Below are positions 43,601 to 57,167 of a stretch of DNA of 64,000 bases, piece by piece. Origin of the DNA: Parapristionchus giblindavisi. Lineage: Eukaryota > Nematoda > Chromadorea > Rhabditida > Diplogasteridae. Each line of letters begins with the position of its first letter. Within the stretch, counting starts at the first letter, position 1. The notes beneath the pieces were generated by a model. It was not told where the DNA came from and ran no database searches. It was given only the letters and a program-made list of their open reading frames with translations. Location: the NCBI GenBank assembly GCA_943737045.1, contig CALSFV010000027.1:558001-622000 (forward strand), read 5' to 3'. A program made the position numbers and the translations under genes.

Positions 43601-46600
43601 GTAGCATCTGGCGCCTTTCTCGGTTTCTCGGCACTCCGTTCCCGCCAGGCACGATGTTGACGCGCATGTGGGCTTGGGAACACACTGAGCCATATTTGGG
43701 CAGTTTCCGATCAGACAGTTCACCTGAATTTCGATTTTTAAGGGAGACCTCGAGCTAAACTCTCTGCTCTGGCAGCGCTCTTTCGCAAACGAAGAAAGCG
43801 AGAGAGTGTGGCCAGAGCGGAGGGTTCAAAATAAAACGGAATGTGCCTTTAAAGATAATGTTTAGAATTCAGCAAGCAAGGAAATCAAAGAATTGAGGAA
43901 CATTGAAGTTTTTACTTTTAGCATTTCCTTGAAACATATTTCAGAATCCGCGAACTTACCAAAACGATTTCGCACATTTCTCCCTCTGCGCAAGTGTGAT
44001 TGGCGCACACATCGTTGTTGTTAGCTCCCTTTCCTGAAATATCTATCAAATTAATCAATATTCATATTAAAACCATTTCCTCTCGCGTCAATTGTTTGCG
44101 TACGTTTAAAGGTGGACTCCCGCAAATATTTTCGTGAATAAACTGTGAAGACAGAAAGTTAGCAAAAGTTATGTTACATACTGTACACTATTTATTTTAT
44201 GCTAATTCAACTTATTGATTGCTAGAATCATGAATGAATCATGGGCAAAGGCGCGCTTTTTGAAAATAGGAAAGTTCGGCAATAGGATTCGAACCACAAC
44301 ATCCCAGCTAATTGAAACTTTCCGCTCTGCCAATGCTCTCTCGCATTCTTTGTCTACAAGAGTATATTTCCAGAGCAAAGAGTAAAATTAGCTAGGGACG
44401 TACATTAAAATTATAATGCATGTGATTATGTAATTATTGTTGGTTGATGTTATTAAATACGGTTTTTTTTATTTGGCCACAAGCCATTTACCGGTCGAGC
44501 CGGAATAGTCAATATAGCCACAAGCTATTTACCAGAGCAGTCGGTTGGTAGAACACAGTGGGTGGTCACCGGATCCCTCACGAAGCCGGAGCTGCATTGG
44601 CAGTTGGATGGACCACACACAGCGGGGCAGATACGATGTCCGGCCTGGTGATATTAGAAATATATTACGAAAAGGTAAAGTGCAACCAACACGTTATTCA
44701 AAGCTCACAAAGTCATAATGGGAATTTTGGAATTTTTCGCGTATACAAATTAATGAATTTTAATTTAAAAGAAAAAAAAACATTCGAAATGATGACTTCC
44801 AAATCCTCGAGCTCCTAATGCTTGAAATTCGAGAAGCTAGTTCTGATTGAGATATTTTAGCCTCACTAACCGGCTCTTTCTGTCCACACTGTGACTCGCT
44901 GCACGGATTAGAGCATTCCGTGAAGGTTTCGTTCTTTGGGCATTCTCCTTGAGGCTCTGAATAAGGAGAATAGGACTTCTTCGGTTTCTGCCCACTCGCC
45001 CCCCCCCCCCCCCCGCTCAACCCCCTATCCCCTATCTCGATCGAATGGAGGGGTCGTCCCTCACTGCGAGGAGATTTCTTACAGGAATATACCATGCTAA
45101 AAAATATAAAATTTTGAAAAAGTACTATATTTACCGTATGACGGACACGCGGTCTGTGTAATGCACGTTCCATTTTCGGCCCTCGCGTAACCCTTCGAGC
45201 ACTCGCACGCAGGTTCACCGCAAACTTGAGCGCAAGCCATCTGAATTTTCAGAATTTCACTACCATTTTCAGTTTTCAAGAAGCAAGCGAAGAATTATTT
45301 TTATAACATCGACGCTTAACCATTCCATCTGAAGTTTTCCCGCGTTCTCTCCTCAATTTAAATTGGCAACCAGCTAGATGTTGAAATACTCGCCTTGTAA
45401 TATTGTCATAGCGTAGATACACTTTTTATTTTATTTTATTGCTATGTCCAGGCATTTACATAAGAAATTTAAAAAAAATAACCTTGTTCATTGATTTCTT
45501 GCACTTTGGCTCGGCGCACTTGTTTGAGCACTCTTTCCAAGTCTCATTCTCAGGGCAAGTAGAGTTTGAGGAGCCTAAAATTCCAATAGTAACGACGTTT
45601 TTTTTGCTGATCCCGATATGACGTCAAACATATTTTTTTTACAAATTATTACCTACCTTATAATATTATATATTTTTTTGCATTTAATGTGCATGCAAAC
45701 CTATACATCCACTAGTAGTATTATTTTCATATGTTCTTACTTGGGGAGCAATCATTGGCCAGCACGCACTTGGCAGTAACCGGATCTCGAACGAATCCCT
45801 TGGAGCATTGGCACTTAGCTGGACCGCATACTGCCGCGCAAACGCGGTTTTCCTGAAAAATTCAATATTGATTTGAACTAGACATACTGCGCTCATAAAT
45901 TTCAGCTTTTCTCTCATAACTTATTCAATCCCAAATCACATGATTTATAAATTAAAAAGTTCCACACCGAGCTATTTTGACTCTCCGCCGCTCTGGCAAC
46001 GTTCTCTAGTTGGCAAAGAAAGCGAGAGCGGGTGGTCAGAGAGCAGAGTTTTAAAGGGAGAGCAACCTCACTCAATGGTCTCTTCAACGCGCAATGCTCT
46101 CTCGTTGTGCGCTCCCTTTAAATATTGGCTTGATGGCATCGAAAAAGTAGATATTTACCGATTGGTCCTGTCCGCATTTGAATTCGCTACATGGATTGGA
46201 GCATTCAGTAAACGTCTCGTTCTTGGAGCACTCGGTGATGTTGTGAGGTGCTGGAATAGTTGTTTTTTGTGGAAGAAAACCATTTGATTCCATATTTGCA
46301 ATAGTGCTAGCAAACGCAGGATATCAGCCTCTTTTGCAAATCCATTTCAATCGCCACCAATAAATTTACACATAATTTTTCCCTATCATTATTTTTCTCG
46401 TTTCGTGAATATACACGTTGATATGTGCTGAAGAAAAATCATCCGAGGGTATCCTATATTTTATCCACTTGGTTCTTCGAGCGTTGGACAACAGTACATC
46501 AGTATAGGTATCCAAGAACGTTGGCAAACGTGACTTGACAGCCGTAGGCGGAGGTGTTTGCCAGAGATCCTCCACCTACGCTTGTGACGTCATGTTTGCC

Positions 46601-49600
46601 AAAGTTCATGCATACGGCCTCAGATAAGTCTGGAATTTACAAGAGTATAGCAAATGACTCACGAGGATCGACGATCATGATAGGCGTGCAGTCTTCACGC
46701 TTCACGCATCCCTTCTCACCGTCTCTGACGAAGCCTCTGTCGCACTCGCAAGCGGGAGCACCGCATGACGCCGGGCAGAGCTTGACCTGAACCAGATTGC
46801 ATTTAAAGGGAGACTATCGAAAATTGAAACTCTCCGCTCTGGTAATACTATCTCACTTTGTTTCTCTACGAGAGAGCGTGACCAGTGCGGAGAGTGAAAT
46901 TGACTCGGGAATAAAGAGAGTGAATAAAGGGTAACTAGAAAATAATTTAGAATGTGCCCGTTCTGGTAGAACTCTCTTGTACCCAAATAAAGCGAGAGAT
47001 GATGGCCAGATAAGGAAGCTGGTTTGACCCTTTATGCATCAGTCCAAAACCTACTCCAGCCGTTTCGTCTCCGCAGAAAGCCTCTTGACACTTGCTAGAG
47101 CACTCCTTGTACACCTCGTTGAGCCCACACTTTGTTGGATCTAAATTGTCAAGTTCTGTGCTAATCATTGTTTGTGTTTTCGTTATTCACGCATTTGGGC
47201 AAGTTGTATTTTTTAATTATTCTATGGATAATCAATAATTTAATTTAATTTAATTTAATATCAATGTATTTCAATGCATTTCAGTTGATATATATCGTAC
47301 ATGCAACGAATCCAACCCATTATAATTTACTGCAAAATAATTTTGAACATTTACAAACATGATTTGGACATGTTTTTATTTGTAATTTAAAAAAAATCAT
47401 TAATCTTACTATGTTTCTCATGATTAATTACCTACTGCCACAAATGAACCCAAAAATAACAACTCTTGAATGATGACTACATACTCATACTCATCAGTGT
47501 CAGAAAAAAGTCATCGCAACTCTCTCATTCCATCAATTAATAAAATTTACATCGCTTATTGCTAATATAGAATATATATAAACATTTAAAAATCAATAGA
47601 TAATCTGCTTACCGTATGACGGGCACGCCGTCTCCTTTACGCAAGTTCCATTCACCTCCCTAGCGTAGCCCTTCGAGCACTCACATCGAGGAGGACCGCA
47701 CACTTGGGGACACTCCATCTGAAGGTAAAAGGTAAATGCTATCCCGTTACTCAAGCACGAAGAGAGATCATTGCTAGGCTAGTGATAATTACCATATAAA
47801 CCATCTGAACTTCCACTTTTCATTCCCATCATTTCCCAAGAAGCTAACGACATTTTTCTTATAATATCAATGCTTGACCGTGTAAAATAATCATTTTACT
47901 AGTGAGGGCTAAAGAGACATTCCAAGCTAATTTCACTCTCCGCTCTGGCAATGCTCTCTCGCTTTCCTTATCTACGAGAGAGCATTGCCAGACGGAGAGT
48001 AAAAATAGCTCGGGTGTGTCCCAATAAGGAAATTCAAATGACCTTGTTCAGTGTTTTCTGGCACTTGGCCTCCGCGCAACTATTTGAGCAGTTATTCAGT
48101 GTCTCATTCTCGGGGCAAGTAGAGTTGGTGGAATCTGAAATTTTTTTATCATACAAATTTTCACGTTGGGCGGAGATGAACAACACCGCGTGGGTCGGGA
48201 CTGAGAAAGCAATTCGTGAACATGTGATAAACATAATATTTTGTTTATAGTATAATATAATAATATTACTACACGATTTTATCGTCATTTTGTCGGCGAC
48301 AGTTTGTGAATCATGCTTCGTATAGTCCGTATAATTCGTATATTCAGTAAACGCAGGTGATGGAGTGAATCGTGCATTGTGGATGTGGATCCACCTTTTT
48401 TTGATAAACGTCTCCACGTTATTACGTCTGTCTCCAAAATCCGGAGTGCATTATTTCATGAATTCTACACCTAGAGCAAACAAAAAAAAATGATATAACG
48501 CGAAATGAGAGCAGTGGAGGGACTTTTCTGCGGTGTTATGCTTTGGGAATTGATGTAATGATCACAGAAAATCTTTGATCTTTTGAGAATGCCTACTTCA
48601 GTTGCCACTGGCCAGACGATTACTTTCTTTTGGTGTTTTCGTCATAACTTTCTCAAACTCAGCCGATCGAGTCCAGATTCCCAGGGATTATTTTGAGAGT
48701 GTTTATGTGTGTCTTGCACAAAAATCACAGATTTTTTCCATTGTCCGAGGTGTGCGTTCGAGAGAAAAGATGAATTATCTGAGTGTGGCCAGGGCGGAGA
48801 GCTTCGGAGTGTCACTTTAAAGGGCTCCACTGCGACCTGAAACACCATCCCAAAAGCAACCATTCCCATGGACAGCCGACAGACAAGTTTATAAACATGC
48901 ATAACTTTATCACCGAAGCTCACTAGAACCGTTACAATTAAAGCTGTACCATCCCTGGCATAACGTGAAAATAAAAATAAAACGAGAATCAAGACTGTTA
49001 AGGGGAGATTTATGGTGGAAAACAAGGAAATGAGATTTTACGGACGGGAAATGTGCTAAAATTGTTTATAGCGTAGTACCGGATCCACAGTCAGCGATGG
49101 CCACACATTTTCCACTGGAATGACGTTGGTAGCCGGCCGCGCATTTGCACGAGGTTGGACCACAGATCGCGGTACACATGAGCGGCTGAATGTCATATTT
49201 TATTGGGGCTGTTAGGAAAAATTTTTTTTTTTAAATATTTAATTTTTAATTTTTTTGAAAAATTAGGATTCCAGACACAGTTACTGTTCCTGTTGTAGTT
49301 CGATTCAAATACTATATTTTTCAGATTACCACTCACATATAATAGGTACCATATAATAGGCTGAATATCATATTTTATTGGGTCTGGTAGAAATTTTTTT
49401 TTAAATATTTAATTTTTAAATATTTTTTTTCTAATATTTCTTTCTGATTACCACTCACATTAGGATCCTGTCCGCACATTGTCTCTGAGCACGAATTCGT
49501 GCACTCCTTGAGCACCTCGTTGGCGGGACAATCCTTGACTGGACCGACTGAATTATAGAACATTTAATATTTTAAGGTACTTGGGGAAGTATTATTAACA

Positions 49601-50989
49601 ATTGTGAATCAAATTGAAAACAAGATACTGTAATATCGCAATTCAAACGAAAACTGGTTGGTATAACGAAAGTAGGGTCAAGGTAATTCAATAATAGGCG
49701 TTGTGTAGAATGCATACCGGGACAATCGTTGGAAGCGACGCATTGTCCGTTGGGGTGACGTTGGAATCCGTCCTTGCACTTGCAGAGAGTGGGACCGCAC
49801 ATCATGGTACAGGGACGAATGGCCTATAATTAATCGATTTTTCAGTAACTAGTAGTACTCCTTGTATGGGTCATCAGCAGGACAAGACTATTCAGTCGTT
49901 TTGATAATTTAATTTGTTTTGATAAGATAATTGATGAAATACAACAGTTTCTACGCATTTAATTTGGGATAATTTTAATTTTAATGAAAAGGCATAGCTC
50001 ACCTTTGGATCCTCTCCACATTCGAACTCTGAGCATGAATTCGTGCACTCCTTCAAAATCTCGTTGACGGGACATTCCTTGGGAGTGACTGGAATTGAGA
50101 AACTATTAATTTTTACGGAATTAGGAAAAGAAGAAAGGCAACAAGCGCTAAAAATAAAAGAGGTTGTTGTTTTGGAAGAAAAATGTGATAATATTTTTTT
50201 TGGAGTTAAACTATACCGCTGTGTCGCAGTGTTAGCGCCTCCAATCTATTGGCTGAGAGGGCCTATCCTGGTCTGAAGGACCAGTGGCCATGACCTATGA
50301 TCAAACTGTGTTTGGAGCTCACAGTGGAGCTCACAGTATATTCAACATTATTGGCACCATAAGTTATGTTGGCAACATTAGGAATTATCCGTACAAATAA
50401 ATGATTTCTCAGAAGCAGTACCGGGTGCTCCACAATCGGCAGTAGCCACGCATTGTCCGTTGGGGTGACGTTGGAATCCATCTTTGCACTTGCAGAGGGT
50501 GGGACCGCAGATCATTGGACAAGCACGAAGGGCCTAAATTCGATTTCATGTTTTTTTTTAATTTTTCAAAATTTTATTTTAGGTAAAAGGTAAGGTTGTT
50601 AGGCTTTTAAGTAGGTATTTTTTTAGGTATTTTTTTTAGGTATTTTAGATAAAATAAATGACAAAAAAGCGCGTACATTAGGATCCTCGCCGCAGTTTGT
50701 CTCCGAGCAGACACTGGTGCACGTTCTGAGTACTTCGTTGGCCGGGCACTCCCCGTTCGTTGGGGCTGCTGAAATGAGATTTAAAATTAAATAAAATTAA
50801 ATATAATAAAATTGATAAAATTATGAGATTTAATTTAAGAATTATAATTCAGTTCAATAAACTTCAATTCGATCAATATAAATGCCTAGTCCATCACGCT
50901 TTCTGAAGGAGGTACGTGAATGCGAAAGAATATCAAAATATATTTATACTCTATTTATAATATATTTATACTTAAAATATATTTATTTA

Positions 50990-51077
<88 letters not shown>

Positions 51078-54000
51078 TCACGTGAAGAGACCGTGACGCA
51101 TCGCGGACGTCCGTCGACCATCTTACAGAACATACCGGGGATACAGTCGAAGGAAGCGCAAGTGAGTATTGGACGAGGTCCGCCGGTGCCTGAGGTATTG
51201 ACCGTATAATATACACTTTTTTAATTTGGTACGAGAGTAGCCAACCATTGCCACAATGCATTTCTATGTTTAGAGAGAGAGCACCGGTGAGAGAGTAGGT
51301 AGATCAGAGAGAGCGAGGAAGGAAAGGAGGAAAGAGTGGGGAGTTATTCGATAGCTCTTCCTCTGTTTAGCAGCAGTAGCAACGCAATTATGCAAGTGCA
51401 TTTTATACGGACAATATATCATGCTCACCCGAAACGCGTCTGACCGATAAACTAGATGACCCAACTCTTCGTTTAACCTATGGCATAACCAAGGTCAATA
51501 CTAACATACTATTCCACCCAATGAAGATAACTCAGTATAACCATTTCGATCAATTATATCATGGTCAGTGACTGGTGTAACGGTTCAATGCACTGATTGC
51601 AAACTCGCTCATATTTGAGCTTTCTATTAAGTTAGCTTACTCCAGCTCCGTTACTACTATGAGAGAGTCTAACATGCGATAAGGGCAAACCAGAACTATT
51701 TGAAACCCTACGCTCCGGCAATGCTCTCTCGCTTTCTTATTCTATGAGAGAGCGTTGCCACAGCGGAGAGTGAAATTCGCACGGGGTGTGCCTTTGCGAG
51801 AGCTTGCAATATGCTAATTTATTAATTTATGAATATTTGGGCATGCTATCAGGAATAAAGTGTGAGGGCATCTTTTTACATCTATACATGAAAAAATCAT
51901 ATGCAGTGAGTAACAGTGTTTCTTTTACGTGTAAAAGATTACGGAGACAAAATCGACATGACCATTTCGTGCTGTATGATAGTGCACTGACAAGGGGATG
52001 GTCGCAACTGGTCCTGGCCGTATGAGATGGCAATAACATGACTAGGATCAGTTTTCGATGCTGATTACGAATCCGTTTTCAGAATGTGCCTAATCGACCT
52101 GATTTTCGAGAAAATCGATATTTTAATTCGGAAATTCGTGTGGTTTCATGCGCAAACCGTTCGGGTGGGCTGGTGAACTTATCTATAAACTCTCGCAATA
52201 GTTTAATTTACATTGCCGAATCTTTCCGATGCAATCCAGATAGTTTGTGAAGGAAACTACACGACTTTTCGAATTAACAAGCCAAACTTCAGTACCGATT
52301 TTCTCGAAAATCAGGTCGATTAGGCACTTTCTGAAAACGGATTTGTAATCAGCATCGAAAACTGATCCTAGTCATGTTATTGCCACCTCATATGGCCAGG
52401 ACCAGTTGCGACCATCCCCTTGTGAGAGCAAACTTACCCAAATATGGGTAATAGATTTGCCTACTTACGATACTTGTGTACACGATTTGCCCACATTCGG
52501 GCAAATGGTAGCCCAAAAACCACCGATTTGCCCATATACAGGCTAGCATTTGTCTGAATACGGGCAAATCGTTCTCCAACTAACGGCATTCGGGTAAATT
52601 TAATCTCTGTGTGCTAGTGAAACGTAAATGAACAGTGAAGTGAACAGTGAATGTGGTATTAGTTTTGGACAAACGGACAACGGCGGACAAAGACATTTAT
52701 TAGTTAGACATGCACAAATCGATTAGTGTGATAGGTATGGCGGTTACTAAAACGGACAATTAATTAACTTCAACAAGAAGTGCATCTTAAAGTCGCACCA
52801 TGGGATAATTTGAAACTCTACTCTCTGGCAACGTTCTCTCGCAGATAAAGAAAGCGAGAATTTACCAGATCGGAGAGTTAAATTAGCTCGGGGTGCGCCT
52901 ATAAGTGATTATTTAATAATATTAATACGATATTCTGTGAACAGTGAAATAAGGTTCGAAGGTGCTGGACTTATCGTAGAAGAAGAACGGCTTACAGGTC
53001 AGTGCGGTCGGTGGTATCCGTCACTGAAGTCGCATTAACATTCATAAAAACCAGCAAGAGTGAAGAAGCAAAATCATAGATCAAGCGTTTATTAAAAAGT
53101 ATAAACCAAAAAAAGCATGGACAAAGATTCGGAACGAGAGCAACATCACAGTGTACAGGACAAGTATTGAGTGCAACACAGAAGTTAGAGCAACCTTTGT
53201 CAACAATTTTTAGCGTGTTTAAAATACAACGTCAAAAGTATTGATCCCGTTAAGCGATAGCGTGTGGACGCTCAATTTAGGACTGAAATACGGTACAGGC
53301 GATTGGTTACGGTACCGTTTTGTGGGCACTGTGGCAGGTAGATGCAATTTCCGTTATCACGACCGTAGCCGACCTTGCACTGGCACTTGGGAGGACCGCA
53401 CATTTCCACGCAAGCCTGGAAAATTGATTAAATATACTCTTACAGTATGTTAGTATGTACCCTTAGGTATCCCAGTAGTTAAGTAAGTATTAATTATCTT
53501 TAAATACCCTAATAGTAAAGTATTAAGTACCCTTAAGTGCCCTAGTAGTTAAGTAAGTAATATATACCCTTGCTACCTTGACTCTTCTCTCTGACAACAC
53601 TGTCGTCTGTGAGAGTATTGTCATAGCGTCCTAAAAGGCCTATAGTCTACACTACTAACCGGATGTCTGTCCGCACAAGTAGGCTCGCACATGGTCGAAC
53701 AATTGACGAATTGCTCGTTGGGAGAGTCGCAAAGGAACTCTTCTGAAACAAACGCACATATCATTATTTTGAATAGATGCAGTTCACAATTTCACGAGGA
53801 GTGCTTATTTTAAAGGCACACCCCTAGCTCTCTGGCCACGCTCTCGCGCATCCAAAAAGTGAGAGAATGCGACTAGTGCGGAGTGTTTCAAATTAGTATG
53901 TGGTCTAGAAATGTAACAAAAACAATATCACATGGAATAGAAAATGGCTAACTTTGAATATTGTATCTTACGATAATAGTTTTAAAAAAACCCACTAGGA

Positions 54001-57000
54001 CAGTCATCCTGCTTTACGCATTTGTAATCATCGTCTCTGACATATCCTGGAGCACAGGTGCACATTGCTATGCCGCAAGCCTTGTTGCAGAACATCTTAA
54101 AATTGAAAAAAATCGATAAATAATACTCTTAATTTATTTAATTTTAGTGCATTTTTGTTAAAATTTAAATTTAGATTTAAATTTCACTCTACCTCTTCCT
54201 TGTCTTTTCCACGGAAAATGCGGCAGGTCTTCTCGGGGCAGTTAGACGGGCACTTGTTCCAGATCTCGTTGATGTTTTCGCAGGCTGAAAATGGGAAGCG
54301 CTGCCAATTTCATTTGGACAAATCTATTGGGGCGAAAATTGGAAACAAGTTAAATTAATGGGAAGTCGGATTGGGTGGTATACGGTAACAGTAACCCACT
54401 CGGATCGGGACACTCCGTCTTGGCGATGCATGTGCCGTTGTGGCGCACGAAACCGGCCTTGCACTCGCAAGCACCCTTGCCGCATCGTACGTCGTTGCAG
54501 ATCTGAATAACATCCATACTTTGATCAGTATTGATCAGACTGTTGTAATTATTTTAAATAAGTATATCACACGGGATCTAATCATAGGGACTTCTAGTGA
54601 TGCTCAAAGGTTTTCTTGATAAAGGCACATTCCAATCTTACTTTATCCCTGCTCTGGCTAGACTTTCTCGCAAGCAATGAAAGGTAGTGGGTGTTGCCAG
54701 AGCAGAGGGTTTCAATTTAGCTCGGATCTTCCTTTAATACTATGTACTTACCGGATAAGCGTCAGTGCAGGTGGGCTCGCATGGTCCAGTCAGTGAACAC
54801 TCATTGTACTCTTCATTTGTCTCACACTGAATTAAAAAAATAATAATATCGATTTTATTGATTGGGTGAGATCTAGATACCGTATACCTTGGGATACTTG
54901 ACGCACTCGGGTACGGGATAGCATGGAGCGGTGATGCAAGTGACTTGTCTAAAAAGATGAATGTCTTCATAGAATATGTTATTGTTTAATGCAAAAAAAT
55001 GAAAAATATAAATTTTCAATGTACAATTATGGTACAATTAATCAAAATATCAGTATATCTTTGATGTCTTCCACCATCATTCTCATCGTCTTTTGGTGGC
55101 AAAATTCCCCCCCCCCCCAATTGTTATGTGCTTGATTTATAGTCATTGTACTGAATAAATTGTCGAAGCTTACTTCAGGACGCAAGTCTCGTCATCTTTG
55201 CACTTGTGCTGGTCACAAGTTGAATCTGAATATACAACTTTTTTTTAAAATTATTATTATTTAAGAAAAATAAATATCGAATCAATAAATCCAAACTCAC
55301 TCTGGGGAACGCATACGGGCATTCTAGGGCACGGAGAGACGAGGCAGTTGGTCATCACCTACAAAAATATTTTACACATTTCCCTTTATTTTTATTTTTT
55401 TCCTTTTTATATTTTACTTTTTTTTAAATATTAAAAATATTTACATAAATTTACTTATTTTTACTTATAGTATACCCACAAATATTTCCCGAATTAAGTT
55501 AACAAAAATGTGAAATACAATACATACCTGCATTCTGCAGACGAGTCCCGACGCGCAGTCTATCGTATCGCATGGTGATCCTGATAATTATCGATTGATT
55601 TTGTGCTGATCATTGACCCATATATGGTAATACACAGAATAGCTTACAGTAGTATCTACGGAATCATGTTGAATAAAACAAAAAAAAGCGAAAGAGTAAT
55701 CCTCTTTCTGTATTCTTTATATAGCACGTAGACACGTAAAAAATAATCCACATTTATTACTATCCCCATTTATTCTATATTTTTTTTATTTCTAGAGTGA
55801 ATAGAGTGAATTCTAGGTTATTTTTTTATTTCTAGAGTGAGTTTCTAGAGTGAACGTTGTGAATATGAAAATCAACAATGTTTTTGCCCCAGCTGCTATG
55901 ATATCCTGACATGATATAGCATTTTTAATAATGTTATTTATGTCCCCGAACGGAGCCAATAGGTAAATAGGAACATTTGCCCAGCTGCACTCGGAATCTT
56001 TCTGTCGAGGGGGAGTGGAAACTATTGTCAATGTTTCTTCTCAAATTGATCCAACTAAAGGTCGATCCAATTTTGCAACAATTATTCCGCAGTCTATACA
56101 ACATGTAGAATTTTCTATACTGTGCAGGAGATTTGCCAAAACATGACAATTATAATACCACGATTATCAAAGGCATGACTGATCACTAGGCATTGGTACT
56201 CACATAAAGGAGGGGTGTTTTCATTGATACGTTCTTACTCATACAATGTCTGAACAACACGTATTTTGCAGATATTACACGTGCCAAACGAATCATCCAT
56301 CATAAATTGCTCATCGCCACAAAGGAGTAATCTTCTCGCATAGCTCTCGCTCGATCAAATCAAATCAAATCCCTCATTTAATTGATCCTAATCCAACCTA
56401 TGAATCACACTAACCGCAGACATGACACCAATGCAGACTGTACATCACGCAAAGTACAGTAATCTAATGCGCTTTAGAACTTTGCAGCATAGAACGCAAA
56501 GTACAGTAACGTGGTATGCTTTAATAATATGCTTACATATTTGTTGGGAAAGACAAAAACATGATTACAACTTTGCTTACTAGCAATAAACTATTTATTA
56601 TTGAGATGGTTTACTTTATCTTGATAGATTGACTTCGGTTCCAGTGAGAAGATTCGGTCAAGGCCCACTACATATCAAGAGATCAGTAGATCAAGGGTTC
56701 TAACGCAACGTGGTACTAGATATTAACCTACTACCAGTTATAGTTGATGCGATGACTCATAGCGGTATATATTTCGAAGAGACAAAAGATCAACATGTAC
56801 TCTAACAAGATAATGTTTTACTACAGAATTAGGGTCGCTAGCGCAGCTTAGCGTACTTTAATATTAGTTGACAATTGATTGATTTCAAAAAATCTCATTG
56901 CACAAGCACTCGGATAAGGAGCGTCATATTATTCATTCATTGGATGAAGAACTTTTGTGAATGGAGAACAAATCTCACATTGTTAGAGATAGAAAAATAT

Positions 57001-57132
57001 TTGTGCGCAATTTCCGCTATGCTCTTGACTTGCTGTGTTGATTAGTTCAATATGTTGTGCGTGAAGAGAAGGCTATTCCCTATTCCGACTCCATACTCAT
57101 TGAGTCATCGATCATCATCTCTGATCGCTATA

Positions 57133-57167
<35 letters not shown>

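Larger units (their letters stand above)
38381..44033 (-). other. Middle cysteine-module array (exons 30-49)
   Basis: Twenty exons: 44033-43960, 43723-43526, 43277-43155, 43082-43014, 42960-42847, 42607-42410, 42204-42082, 42011-41943, 41889-41776, 41510-41402, 41280-41201, 40982-40860, 40565-40497, 40252-40151, 39859-39737, 39522-39454, 39265-39151, 38842-38796, 38686-38602, 38400-38381. Recurring modules are VQCI..PCDP.P(D/N)C.PL, C..(M/L)DCRSGS.C..TP.G..C (41 residues), TPEELNPCM..KC.AGT.C (23 residues), CLV.PCK..AVC (34-38 residues) and C..H.CP.GE.C. Most exons here start and end in phase 0, unlike the alternating 1/0 phases of the TIL region. The 20-base exon 49 is chosen because it alone keeps frame to exon 50. 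I do not know a named family for these modules. Confidence 0.75.
41776..44033 (-). repeat. Tandem duplication of a four-exon block (~1.07-1.12 kb period)
   Basis: Exons 43723/43277/43082/42960 and 42607/42204/42011/41889 are near-identical copies, introns included. Spacing between equivalent exon starts is 1071 to 1116 bp. The family A MITE in the intron following the 66-residue exon's acceptor side is duplicated too (43742-43848 and 42626-42734), so the duplication is younger than that insertion. Confidence 0.92.
44534..54826 (-). other. N-terminal array of eleven TIL domains (exons 7-29)
   Basis: TIL halves by exon pair: 54826-54752/54502-54400; 54284-54193/54095-53996; 53742-53660/53415-53316; 50768-50677/50533-50422; 50088-50003/49823-49718; 49547-49459/49185-49080; 48134-48043/47718-47613; 47140-47055/46786-46663; 46250-46159/45852-45741; 45574-45483/45240-45135; 44956-44871/44645-44534. 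Each domain starts with a CP.NE....C...C....C exon and ends with a C.....CG...C.C..G(F/Y).R....C exon. The intron within a domain is phase 0 and the intron between domains is phase 1, throughout. An extra non-TIL exon (51189-51082, CASFDCIPGMFCKM) sits between the third and fourth domains. The regular 1-0-1 phases explain expansion by exon-pair duplication. Confidence 0.87.

Noticed and set aside
52430..52610. A CRISPR-like array
   Set aside because: Repeats are irregular, partly inverted and without spacers of fixed size; the genome is eukaryotic.
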